Positions 53,266 through 61,624 of a DNA stretch of 64,000 nucleotides are shown here, one piece after another (position 1 is the first letter of the stretch; every line of letters starts with the position of its first letter). The position numbers and the translations under genes are program-made. This stretch comes from SIG455 sp045589495 (GTDB lineage Bacteria > Bacillota > Clostridia > UMGS1810), in the NCBI GenBank assembly GCA_045589495.1, contig JAZNPF010000003.1, forward strand, positions 15,186-79,185, in the 5' to 3' direction. Under the pieces are notes generated by a model that saw only the letters and a program-made list of their open reading frames with translations, was not told the origin of the DNA and made no database searches.

Positions 53266-54027
53266 TCAATCAAATGCCAATCCAAAATAAGAAGGCATTG
53301 TATAATCATCTTTTCCAAACGGAATATACATTGAAAACAATTGGTCATTTCCTGGAACACGGAATTTTCCAGAATTGCACCTCAACGAATAGGTAATCTG
53401 CGGTGCCTTGCAGATATTTCCCAAAAGTTCTGCTCCATACAAAACCGATTTTGAAATTTTTGATGCAAGCAAAAAATCAGAGCCTGAATAAAAGTTATAT
53501 TGAGCAGAAAGATAGTCTATATTTTCGCTTTCCTGAACTACACCGCCGGAAGGCAAAAATGTTTTTCGTAAATTTATATATTCTTCTTTATCAATTTTCC
53601 GGATTGAAATTATTTCCATTTCCGCATTACACTCATAACTTCCGATAGTTGTACATGGTTTATACCCCATATTTTTATAAAACTCAAACAATGGCTGACT
53701 TGCCGGAACAAGAATTGCACCTGCATAACCATGATCTGCAAGATGTTGATGTGTATGTTCCATCAGTTTTCTGCATATCCCTTTTCCACGATGTTTTTGT
53801 GCAGTGGATACTGCGTAAATATACGCTATACGTTTACCTTCAAATAAGCAGTCAAACCAGTATAGCGACGCAAGTATATCGTTATTTTCCCTACAACACA
53901 TACATCTGTTTGAACTGAAAGCAGCATCAAAAAATATATTTATATCACTGTCGCAATCACCAAACGAATCCGACCACAGTTTTTTTAATTTAAAAATATC
54001 GTTTTCAATCGGCTTATCAATATTCAT
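53266..54027 (-). CDS. GNAT-family N-acetyltransferase
   Basis: A 253-residue protein with an N-terminal GNAT domain: AYIYAVSTAQKHRGKGICRK is the acetyl-CoA binding motif A, followed by HGYAGAILVPASQPLFEFYK and NMGY. The C-terminal half (about 130-253) resembles the second domain of longer, Eis-like acetyltransferases. The start at 54027 lies inside the end of the DUF2156 gene, so the two are translationally coupled. The substrate is unknown. Confidence 0.85.
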   Translation of the reverse strand: MNIDKPIENDIFKLKKLWSDSFGDCDSDINIFFDAAFSSNRCMCCRENNDILASLYWFDCLFEGKRIAYIYAVSTAQKHRGKGICRKLMEHTHQHLADHGYAGAILVPASQPLFEFYKNMGYKPCTTIGSYECNAEMEIISIRKIDKEEYINLRKTFLPSGGVVQESENIDYLSAQYNFYSGSDFLLASKISKSVLYGAELLGNICKAPQITYSLRCNSGKFRVPGNDQLFSMYIPFGKDDYTMPSYFGLAFD

Positions 54028-54928
54028 ATTCATCCTCTAGCAAACACGCCCAGCACTTTTCAATTTTATGGTGCGGATAATAACTTTCTTTAGCTTTTCT
54101 GAGTCCCTCTATACCAAGATCTTCCTCACGATCAAGATAAAGTATTTCGGGATATTTATTATGAATGTAATTTGCAAACTCACGGTTTATAACAGCGTAT
54201 GCACCCTGAATGTCAGAAAATGCTTTTTCAAAGTTGACATCAACTGTAGTTGAAGACATCACATTCCCCATTGTAAATGCAACGGCATCACCGTCAGCAA
54301 ACAGAATCAACCCCTCCATACCAAGTCTTTTATAATCCCTTAATGCTTTTTCAAGTGCTTTTCGTTCCATGTGATAATCACCATCAGGATTTTCTGAAAG
54401 TTTATCATCGTACCATTTATCTGCCAGTTTCTTCACTAAGGCAATATTCTCATCTGTTAACGGTTGTACGCTATAATCAGGATACATTGAATAGAAACGG
54501 TTGCAATGATTACGCTTGCTTTGATACTTTCTGCCTTTGAGTTCAGCAAGATCACATATATCATAAACATAATCATAACTTCCTGCGTCACCATGGAATC
54601 TGAATTTATTGGGATACAGATTTTCAATTATCTTTCTTTGTTCAGGGCGTACTCCTGTAATTCTGCAAGGAATACCACGTTCATGTGCATCATTGATCAC
54701 AGCATCAAGAACAGCCTTTTTATCTCCTTCCCCTACTGGAAAAGGATACACCGTGCGTCTGTTGAACTGTGAAAACAAAACAAGATGATCATAAATTACG
54801 GCAATATTTTGCCTGCCCCACATATATAAATTCGCAAAAGAAAACTCACATCCGCGTTCTTTTCCGTCTTTTAAATATTTTTCACACAATTGTTTATCAT
54901 CAAGAGAAATGGGTTTAAAATTTATCAT
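54017..54928 (-). CDS. DUF2156 (phosphatidylglycerol lysyltransferase C-terminal-like) protein
   Basis: A 303-residue protein of the DUF2156 family, the tRNA-dependent aminoacyl-transferase fold of MprF without its membrane domain. Typical parts are CEFSFANLYMWGRQ near 30, RNHCNRFYSMYPDYSVQPLT, and LYLDREEDLGIEGLRKAKES near the end. The start is ATG 54926-54928, eight bases after AGAGG; an upstream in-frame codon at 54979 lies within the AraC gene. The substrate is unknown. Confidence 0.85.
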   Translation of the reverse strand: MINFKPISLDDKQLCEKYLKDGKERGCEFSFANLYMWGRQNIAVIYDHLVLFSQFNRRTVYPFPVGEGDKKAVLDAVINDAHERGIPCRITGVRPEQRKIIENLYPNKFRFHGDAGSYDYVYDICDLAELKGRKYQSKRNHCNRFYSMYPDYSVQPLTDENIALVKKLADKWYDDKLSENPDGDYHMERKALEKALRDYKRLGMEGLILFADGDAVAFTMGNVMSSTTVDVNFEKAFSDIQGAYAVINREFANYIHNKYPEILYLDREEDLGIEGLRKAKESYYPHHKIEKCWACLLEDEYEY

Positions 54929-54944
54929 TTGCTTAACCTCTGTA

Positions 54945-55814
54945 TTATCTTCCCGTTTTAGAATGTTCTTTATCTCCAATCACTTTTTTCTTATACTGAA
55001 GAGGTGTAAATCCATAATTACGTTTAAAAAGAGTAATGAATTTTGACTGATCAGAAAAACCGCTTTTATAACACGCATCAGTTACTGAAGAGCCATTATA
55101 AAGCATCTCTGCCGCATTTGACAATCGCTTGTTTTTAAGATATACTGACGGAGTCATTCTAAGTGCATCGTAAAAATGTCTTTCCAGCGAACTCAAACTT
55201 ACGTGTGCTTCTTTTGCAAGTTCTGCAATAGAAATCTGTTCCGTAAATTTAGTATTTATATAATTAAGTGTCTTATATACATCATGGGGATACAAATTAG
55301 AATGTATATCAGTTGTTTCTGCCGAATTGAGATAATGCAGAAAACGCATAAAATTATAGTTTTTTGAAAATTCCGTATCAGAATTATTCATAAGGTCATT
55401 ACATACGCTGAAAAAGGCTTTTTGCTTATCTGCAGGCAAAGTGAGCAAATTTTTTTCTCCAAGTTTGCGGTTGAAAAATATTTCAAGCAGTTTTTCATTA
55501 TTTTCAGCGGGAAACCAAATACAATAATGCGTATGTGTATCGTTTGTATGACATATACAATGATGATACTCATACGGACGTGTAATTATAACACTGCCGG
55601 GAAACACTGGATATATACGGTTTTCAATCATAAACGAAACCTTACCAGTTATGGCTATGTAAACCTCGCACTCATTATGAACATGAGAGTAGTCAGTATT
55701 CTTTTTTGAAAACCCGTCCAATTCACCATAAGAAGCAGTAATGTTAAATGGCGACAAACCGCCGCAATTTATAACTTTATTATAAAAAATTTCTTCTCTG
55801 TTTTTATTCGCCAT
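54945..55814 (-). CDS. AraC-family transcriptional regulator
   Basis: A 289-residue regulator. The N-terminal cupin-like sensing domain carries HVHNECEVYIAITGKVSFMI and ITRPYEYHHCICH. The C-terminal tandem helix-turn-helix starts ISIAELAKEAHVSLSSLERH and ends CYKSGFSDQSKFITLFKRNY. The ATG at 55812-55814 follows AAGGTGGGG. It is divergent from the GH28-like gene, a common arrangement of sugar-responsive activators. It also heads a unit with the DUF2156 and GNAT genes. Confidence 0.92.
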   Translation of the reverse strand: MANKNREEIFYNKVINCGGLSPFNITASYGELDGFSKKNTDYSHVHNECEVYIAITGKVSFMIENRIYPVFPGSVIITRPYEYHHCICHTNDTHTHYCIWFPAENNEKLLEIFFNRKLGEKNLLTLPADKQKAFFSVCNDLMNNSDTEFSKNYNFMRFLHYLNSAETTDIHSNLYPHDVYKTLNYINTKFTEQISIAELAKEAHVSLSSLERHFYDALRMTPSVYLKNKRLSNAAEMLYNGSSVTDACYKSGFSDQSKFITLFKRNYGFTPLQYKKKVIGDKEHSKTGR

Positions 55815-55956
55815 ACAAAACCCCACCTTTGCCAGTAATAGCATGACGATTATATCATATTTTTTGCTTAAAAGTCAATGGTTTTAGTAGCATTTTTAAT
55901 AGATAATAAAGTTATATACATTTTTATGCATTTTAATCTTGAAAGGAAATATTGAT

Positions 55957-57468
55957 ATGAAAAAAATTATCGCAAGTGAAATTGCTGTATTAGACAGTAA
56001 CGTTCATACCGGTGGCGGTACTGATGTTACCCAACAGTTGCAGGCTGCGCTTGATGAAGCCATATCTTCAAACGGTGTTCATCTTGTTGTTGATGGTGCT
56101 GCACTTATAAAAGGACTTAAAGTTCACTCTAACACCATTATTGAATGTATCAGTGATGATTGCGGTTTCTTTATGGCTGACCACACCAACAGACCTATAC
56201 TCACAAACGCTGACTGGGCACTCAAAGGAAAAGGCAACAAAAACATCACCATCATCGGCGGTACATATAACCACAACTGTACTAAGCAGGACCACGATGT
56301 TCCCGCGTCTGAATATCCGAATCCCGAGGGTGAGATGACGCCGGAATACGCTGAAATACACCGTGTGTATCTTATGGAATTCTATGGTGTGGAAAACTTT
56401 AAACTTTCAGGTGTAACATTTAAAAATCAGAGAACCTATACATTTACTATGGGTAACTTTAAAAATGTTATTATTGAAGACTCGTCTATTGATATGGCTG
56501 AACACGTTCACCCCAGCAATCAGGACGGATATCACTTCTTCGGTCCCGGTCAGTTCCTTACCATGAGAAATTTACGCGGTTGCACAGGTGATGATTTCAT
56601 CAATCTTGCACCTGACGAAATGGACGGCAAATCTCCAATTACAGATGTTTTAATTGACGGAATTTTCTTTGATGAAGTATGTCAGGGAATCCGTATGCTT
56701 TCTGAAAAAGACGGTCTGCTTGACCGTATAACAGTAAGAAACGTTACCGGTACATATCGTATGTTCGGTTTCAGTATTATTCCGTTTATCACAGGCAATA
56801 CTTTCGGCAATGTCGGCGATTTGTATTTTGAAAATATTGATTTAAGACAAATTCCCGAAACATATCACTACACCCCAATGCAGTTCTTTGGTGCAGGCGG
56901 TAATATCAAATCTCTTACACTCAAAAACGTCCGTTTCCATAATCCCGTAAGAGGTTCGTTGATATTTGATATTGGTACTCCTTTCTTCTTTGCTCCCGAC
57001 GAACTTACAGAAGAAGAAATCAAAAAGTTTAATATTGATATGAACCAGTATCCCGTTAAGGACTGGATGCCCGACAAACTGTTCAGACCCACAATCGGAA
57101 CTCTTACCATTGACGGTCTGACAATTAACACCGATGAAATAATGGATGACAAAAACTATATGGAGTTCAGATATAATTTTGATAATTTGATTCTTAAAAA
57201 TATTCAGGTTTTCAGAAACAGTGTTAATAATGCATCAGGTTCACTGTTTAAACTTGCAAAAGAAGCCAAAATCGGCAATCTTATTTTAGAAGATATTTTT
57301 GCAGAAAAAATTGGTTCAGTATTAAGTGCCGAAGATGAGCATCAAATTGGATTGTTGAAAGCAAGCAACATCACATTAAAAGACGGCGGAAAGATATTCG
57401 ATACAGGCAATGCTTCAATCGGTGCTGCAATTACCTCCGATATAAATGAGGTGACAACGAATAAATGA
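55957..57468 (+). CDS. GH28-like right-handed beta-helix protein
   Basis: A 503-residue protein with repeated short beta strands (NIKSLTLKNVRFHN, NLILKNIQVFRN, IGNLILEDIFAE) typical of a parallel beta-helix. The segment HPSNQDGYHFFGPGQ and the following CTGDDFINLAPDE resemble the NxD and DD active-site motifs of GH28 polygalacturonases, and CQGIRMLSEKDG may replace the RIK motif. There is no signal peptide, so it should act inside the cell. The start is ATG 55957, after GAAAGG; a TTG at 55939 precedes that site. Its last bases overlap the transporter gene (ATGA). Confidence 0.72.
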   Translation: MKKIIASEIAVLDSNVHTGGGTDVTQQLQAALDEAISSNGVHLVVDGAALIKGLKVHSNTIIECISDDCGFFMADHTNRPILTNADWALKGKGNKNITIIGGTYNHNCTKQDHDVPASEYPNPEGEMTPEYAEIHRVYLMEFYGVENFKLSGVTFKNQRTYTFTMGNFKNVIIEDSSIDMAEHVHPSNQDGYHFFGPGQFLTMRNLRGCTGDDFINLAPDEMDGKSPITDVLIDGIFFDEVCQGIRMLSEKDGLLDRITVRNVTGTYRMFGFSIIPFITGNTFGNVGDLYFENIDLRQIPETYHYTPMQFFGAGGNIKSLTLKNVRFHNPVRGSLIFDIGTPFFFAPDELTEEEIKKFNIDMNQYPVKDWMPDKLFRPTIGTLTIDGLTINTDEIMDDKNYMEFRYNFDNLILKNIQVFRNSVNNASGSLFKLAKEAKIGNLILEDIFAEKIGSVLSAEDEHQIGLLKASNITLKDGGKIFDTGNASIGAAITSDINEVTTNK

Positions 57469-58331
57469 ACGGCTATTTAATGCTTATTTTCTCCACCATA
57501 GTTATGGCTGCCGATTTTTGTCTGGATAAACAGTATCAGCGTATGGCTGGCACTTCTATGCGTGCAGGCCTTAAATATAACATTATATGGGGCTTGATTG
57601 AAGCAACGATATTTTTTGCAATAAACGGCTTTCATCTTGCCGTAACACCATTTTCACTTATTATGGCTTCAATATTCGCACTTTGTGTAATGCTATATAA
57701 AATAATTGGTTTCACCATTCTTAAAAATGGCGGGATTTCGCTTTACACAATGTTTCTTATGACCGGCGGAATGATGGTTCCATACGTATACGGACTGATA
57801 ATTTTAAATGAAAGTTTTTCTTTTATACAGTTCATAGGTCTTATAGTAGTTTTAGTTGCAGTAATAATGGCGTATTACAGCGCAGTTACTTTTTCTAAAA
57901 AATTACTTGCATTATGTGCTTTGGTATTCTTTGTAAACGGTATTACAAGCGTTGTTACAAAAGTTCATCAGATAGAAACTGTAATGCCCATAATATCTTC
58001 TATGGAACTGCTTATACTGACCAGTATATTAAGAAGTATTTTTGCTGTTGCCGTATATCCTTTTGCAGTTAAATCTGATACCGAAAAATCGCAGACCTCT
58101 GCTAAAAGTATGTTAGTTATTGCAATATCATCAATTATTTGTTGTATATCGAACATGATAAACTTTACATACGCTAAAACAGTTCCGGCAACAGTATTAT
58201 ACCCCATAATAACCGGCGGCACAATTTTGTTTTCACTGATTGCAAACAGATTGTTTTTCAAAGAAGCAGCCACCAAGAAAATGCTTATGGCTGTTGCTTT
58301 ATGCATTGTTGGTTTACTGATGTTTATTTAA
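57465..58331 (+). CDS. DMT-superfamily (EamA-like) transporter
   Basis: A 288-residue membrane protein with ten predicted helices in two halves, of the drug/metabolite transporter superfamily (LMLIFSTIVMAADFCLD at the start; YPIITGGTILFSLIANRLFF near the end). The start codon overlaps the stop of the GH28-like gene, so both are translated together. It probably moves a sugar or sugar-derived metabolite related to that enzyme, by context only. Confidence 0.82.
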   Translation: MNGYLMLIFSTIVMAADFCLDKQYQRMAGTSMRAGLKYNIIWGLIEATIFFAINGFHLAVTPFSLIMASIFALCVMLYKIIGFTILKNGGISLYTMFLMTGGMMVPYVYGLIILNESFSFIQFIGLIVVLVAVIMAYYSAVTFSKKLLALCALVFFVNGITSVVTKVHQIETVMPIISSMELLILTSILRSIFAVAVYPFAVKSDTEKSQTSAKSMLVIAISSIICCISNMINFTYAKTVPATVLYPIITGGTILFSLIANRLFFKEAATKKMLMAVALCIVGLLMFI

Positions 58332-58335
58332 AATT

Positions 58336-58362
58336 AAAAGCCTTGAATTTTCAAGGCTTTTT
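58336..58362 (+). terminator. Terminator of the GH28-like/transporter unit
   Basis: The stem AAAAGCCTTGA / TCAAGGCTTTT with a short loop is followed by TT, just past the transporter stop. Confidence 0.88.
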
Positions 58363-58423
58363 ACAATGAGAAAAAACACACAAAAAAACTTTTTAATTTC
58401 TTCAAAATTTTATGTTTAGAAAA

Positions 58424-58452
58424 TTGACAAGAGGGTATTTTTTATGTATAAT
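58424..58452 (+). promoter_or_regulatory. Consensus sigma-A promoter of the pfl operon
   Basis: A perfect TTGACA (58424-58429) and TATAAT (58447-58452) with a 17-base spacer. The predicted start near 58459 is directly before the riboswitch. Confidence 0.92.
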
Positions 58453-58460
58453 GAATTTAT

Positions 58461-58533
58461 AATTTACATGACTGACGGATTTCGTGGATTACCACGGTGA
58501 AGTGTAAATTTTGTTTGGCCGACCGTCTGGGCA
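58461..58533 (+). ncRNA. ZTP (pfl-motif) riboswitch
   Basis: The sequence holds the conserved parts of the ZTP aptamer. P1 is AATTTACA with its complement at 58503-58510; CATGACTGACGGA is the first conserved block; the hairpin CGTGG / CCACG follows; the 3' block is GGCCGACCGTCTGGGCA (58517-58533), which forms the pseudoknot and ligand site. The motif was originally named after its occurrence upstream of pfl genes and senses ZMP/ZTP, a signal of low folate one-carbon supply. PFL supplies formate for that pool. Confidence 0.93.
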
Positions 58534-58571
58534 ATTCCGTTTTCCTACAAAACTGAATTGTCTTTTTTATT
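58532..58571 (+). terminator. Expression-platform terminator of the ZTP riboswitch
   Basis: The stem CAATTCCGTTTT / AAAACTGAATTG (one mismatch, 5-base loop) is followed by TCTTTTTTATTT. Its 5' arm begins within the last bases of the aptamer's conserved 3' block, so ligand binding and terminator folding should compete. Confidence 0.88.
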
Positions 58572-58601
58572 TGTAAAATTCTACTTAAGGGGGATAAATA
58601 T

Positions 58602-60833
58602 ATGAAACACAATAACTGGAACGGTTTTATAGAAGGTGCTTGGCAAGATGAAATCAACGTTCGTGATTTTATTCAGACAAACTATAAAGAATATACCGGC
58701 GACAGCGATTTTCTCGCTACTGCTACCGAACGTACTTTTACTCTTATGAAAAAAGTTCAGGCTCTTTTCAAACTTGAAAGACAATTTGGCGGTGTGCTTG
58801 ATATTGATACTGCCACCGTTTCTTCGCTTACCAGTTTTTCACCCGGTTACATAGATAAAGATAACGAAATTATTGTTGGTATGCAGACTAACCGTCCTTT
58901 AAAACGTAGCGTAAACCCATTTGGCGGAATGCGTATGGTGCGTCAGGCGTGTGAAGCATACGGATATAAATTAAGCGATAAAGTTGAAGAGGAATTCCGT
59001 TTCCGCACCACTCACAATGATGGTGTTTTCCGTGCATATACAGACGAAATGAGAAACGCGCGTAAATGCCATGTAATCACCGGGCTTCCTGATGCTTACG
59101 GCAGAGGAAGAATCATTGGCGACTATCGAAGAGTTGCTCTTTACGGAGTAGACAGACTTATTGAAGAGAAAAACAAAGACAAAAAGAACCTTTCCAAAGG
59201 TGCGTTTAATACAGCGCAAATCCGTCTTGATGAAGAACTCTATCAGCAGATTGCATTCTTAGGCCATCTTAAAGATATGGCTAAAATGTACGGATTTGAC
59301 ATAAGCCAGCCTGCTGCAAATGCCAAAGAGGCAATACAGTGGACTTATTTTGCATATCTTGCTGCCATCAAAGAACAAAACGGTGCTGCAATGTCACTTG
59401 GAAGAGTAAGCACTTTCTTTGATATATATATTGAACGCGATATTGCAAACGGCACTTTAACCGAAGAAACTGCTCAGGAGTTAATAGACGATTTTGTTAT
59501 AAAACTCCGCATAGCACGTCATCTGCGTACACCTGAATACAATGAACTTTTCGGTGGCGATCCTATGTGGATTACCGAGGCTGTCGGCGGTATGGGTAAA
59601 GACGGCAGAACTTTAGTCACAAAAAACAGTTATCGTATTCTCAATACTCTCTACACTCTCGGCTCATCTCCGGAGCCTAACCTTACTGTTTTGTGGTCAA
59701 CTGCCTTACCTGAAAACTTTAAAAAATTCTGTGCAAAAGTTTCAGCCGATACAGACTCAATCCAATATGAAAATGACGACCTGATGCGCCCTATTTATGG
59801 TGATGACTACGCAATTGCATGTTGCGTATCTGCTATGAAAGTCGGCGAACAAATGCAGTTTTTCGGTGCAAGATGCAACCTTGCAAAACTTCTGCTCATA
59901 GCAATCAACGGCGGTTATGACACCACAAGCGGTATGCACATCGGTCCGCAGATGGATGTTATGGATGTTGATAAACTTGATTATACCGATGTTATGGAAA
60001 GATTTGATATATATATTGCATGGCTCAGCCATTTATATGTAAATACAATGAACATCATCCACTATATGCACGACAAATATGCCTATGAAAAAATACAGAT
60101 GGCACTACACAACACAGATGTTGAACGTTTGATGGCATTTGGTATAGCCGGTCTTTCCGTTGTTGCTGACTCGTTAAGTGCTATAAAACACGCTGATGTA
60201 CATCCAATAAAAGACGAAAACGGTTTCATTGTGGATTTCAATACTGTCGGTGACTTCCCCAAATACGGCAATGATGATGACAGAGTTGATCTGATTGCAA
60301 AAGAAATGGCACACAAAGTTATTACTGAACTCCGCAAAACTCCAACATACAGAAATGCTGTTCATACTCTTTCTGTTCTTACTATTACCTCAAACGTTAT
60401 GTACGGCAAAAACACCGGTGCTACTCCTGACGGAAGAAAGGCAGGCGCTCCATTTGCTCCTGGTGCCAACCCAATGCACAACCGTGAGGAAAACGGTGCA
60501 CTGGCATCTCTTAACTCTGTTGCAAAAATCAGTTATGACGATTGCCGTGACGGTATTTCCAATACATTCTCAATTACACCGGAGGCACTTGGCAGAAGCG
60601 ATGAAGAACGCACGGAGAATCTTGTTAATATTTTAGACGGATATTTTGCAAAAGGTGCTCACCACATAAACGTAAACGTTTTAAACCGTGAAACGCTTAT
60701 GAAAGCATACGAAGATCCGGAATCATACCCTAACCTTACAATCAGAGTTTCAGGCTACGCAGTTAACTTCAATAAACTTTCACGTGAGCAGCAAAGGGAA
60801 GTTATCAGCCGTACATTCCACGAATCAATATGA
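58602..60833 (+). CDS. pflB: Pyruvate formate-lyase (formate C-acetyltransferase)
   Basis: A 743-residue glycyl radical enzyme that converts pyruvate and CoA to acetyl-CoA and formate. The catalytic cysteine pair is Cys407-Cys408 in DDYAIACCVSAMKVGEQMQF; the glycyl radical site is Gly718 in IRVSGYAVNF. Length and N-terminal NGFIEGAWQDEINVRDFIQ are typical of true PFL rather than diol dehydratases. The ribosome site GGGGG precedes the ATG. The activase gene overlaps its end (ATGA). Confidence 0.97.
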   Translation: MKHNNWNGFIEGAWQDEINVRDFIQTNYKEYTGDSDFLATATERTFTLMKKVQALFKLERQFGGVLDIDTATVSSLTSFSPGYIDKDNEIIVGMQTNRPLKRSVNPFGGMRMVRQACEAYGYKLSDKVEEEFRFRTTHNDGVFRAYTDEMRNARKCHVITGLPDAYGRGRIIGDYRRVALYGVDRLIEEKNKDKKNLSKGAFNTAQIRLDEELYQQIAFLGHLKDMAKMYGFDISQPAANAKEAIQWTYFAYLAAIKEQNGAAMSLGRVSTFFDIYIERDIANGTLTEETAQELIDDFVIKLRIARHLRTPEYNELFGGDPMWITEAVGGMGKDGRTLVTKNSYRILNTLYTLGSSPEPNLTVLWSTALPENFKKFCAKVSADTDSIQYENDDLMRPIYGDDYAIACCVSAMKVGEQMQFFGARCNLAKLLLIAINGGYDTTSGMHIGPQMDVMDVDKLDYTDVMERFDIYIAWLSHLYVNTMNIIHYMHDKYAYEKIQMALHNTDVERLMAFGIAGLSVVADSLSAIKHADVHPIKDENGFIVDFNTVGDFPKYGNDDDRVDLIAKEMAHKVITELRKTPTYRNAVHTLSVLTITSNVMYGKNTGATPDGRKAGAPFAPGANPMHNREENGALASLNSVAKISYDDCRDGISNTFSITPEALGRSDEERTENLVNILDGYFAKGAHHINVNVLNRETLMKAYEDPESYPNLTIRVSGYAVNFNKLSREQQREVISRTFHESI

Positions 60834-61546
60834 GCACATCATCAGGATACATTCACTCATTTCAATCTCTCGGGACTCTTGACGGTCCCGGAGTAAGATT
60901 TGTGGTTTTCATGCAAGGATGCAACCTACGCTGCTCCTGCTGTCATAATCCGGATACATGGGAAATGAACACCGGCTCTCAATACACACCTCAACAGGTT
61001 TTTGAAAAAGCAATCCGTTACAAAGAATATTTTGGTTCGGATGGCGGAATAACTGTTTCAGGAGGTGAGCCTTTACTTCAGGCTGAATTCGTTTGTGAAC
61101 TTTTCAAAATCTGCCGTCAAAACGGAATAAATACTTGTCTTGATACATCTGGAAGCATACTTAACGACAACGTTAAGTATATGCTTTCTGAAACAGACAG
61201 GGTTTTATTGGATATTAAGTACACAACAAATGAAATGTATATAAAACATGTCGGATGCAAATTGGATAAAGTAATAGAATTTCTTGAATACCTTGACAGC
61301 AAAAAAATCCCCACTACATTGAGGCAAGTAATTATACCCACTATCAATGACAATGACAATAATATCCTTGCTCTTAACAAAATAATTAAAACTTATACTT
61401 GCATTGACAAGTATGAACTGTTACCATTCAGAAAAATCTGTCAGGTCAAATATGACAATATGGGAATCACATTTCCTTTCAGCAATCTGCCAGAAGCAGA
61501 CAAAACTCAAACTGACAATATGCAAAAAAGACTTGGTTATAAATAA
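60830..61546 (+). CDS. pflA: Pyruvate formate-lyase activating enzyme (radical SAM)
   Basis: A 238-residue radical SAM enzyme that installs the glycyl radical on PFL. The iron-sulfur ligands are Cys31, Cys35 and Cys38 in QGCNLRCSCCHNPDTWE, and the SAM motif is GGITVSGGEPLLQ. Translation is coupled to pflB by a 4-base overlap. The last five codons and the stop form the 5' arm and loop of the terminator that follows. Confidence 0.96.
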   Translation: MSTSSGYIHSFQSLGTLDGPGVRFVVFMQGCNLRCSCCHNPDTWEMNTGSQYTPQQVFEKAIRYKEYFGSDGGITVSGGEPLLQAEFVCELFKICRQNGINTCLDTSGSILNDNVKYMLSETDRVLLDIKYTTNEMYIKHVGCKLDKVIEFLEYLDSKKIPTTLRQVIIPTINDNDNNILALNKIIKTYTCIDKYELLPFRKICQVKYDNMGITFPFSNLPEADKTQTDNMQKRLGYK

Positions 61547-61566
61547 TTTATAACCAAGTCTTTTTA
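61529..61566. terminator. Bidirectional terminator overlapping the end of pflA
   Basis: A perfect 15-bp stem AGACTTGGTTATAAA / TTTATAACCAAGTCT whose 3-base loop is the pflA stop codon TAA (61544-61546), followed by TTTTT. The A-run before it (61524-61529) gives a U-tract in the opposite direction, serving the Na/Pi cotransporter gene. Confidence 0.92.
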
Positions 61567-61624
61567 TTATTTATATAAGACGAATATTTTCTGTATAAAC
61601 CCGCCCATCACCTTTTTATCTGCA

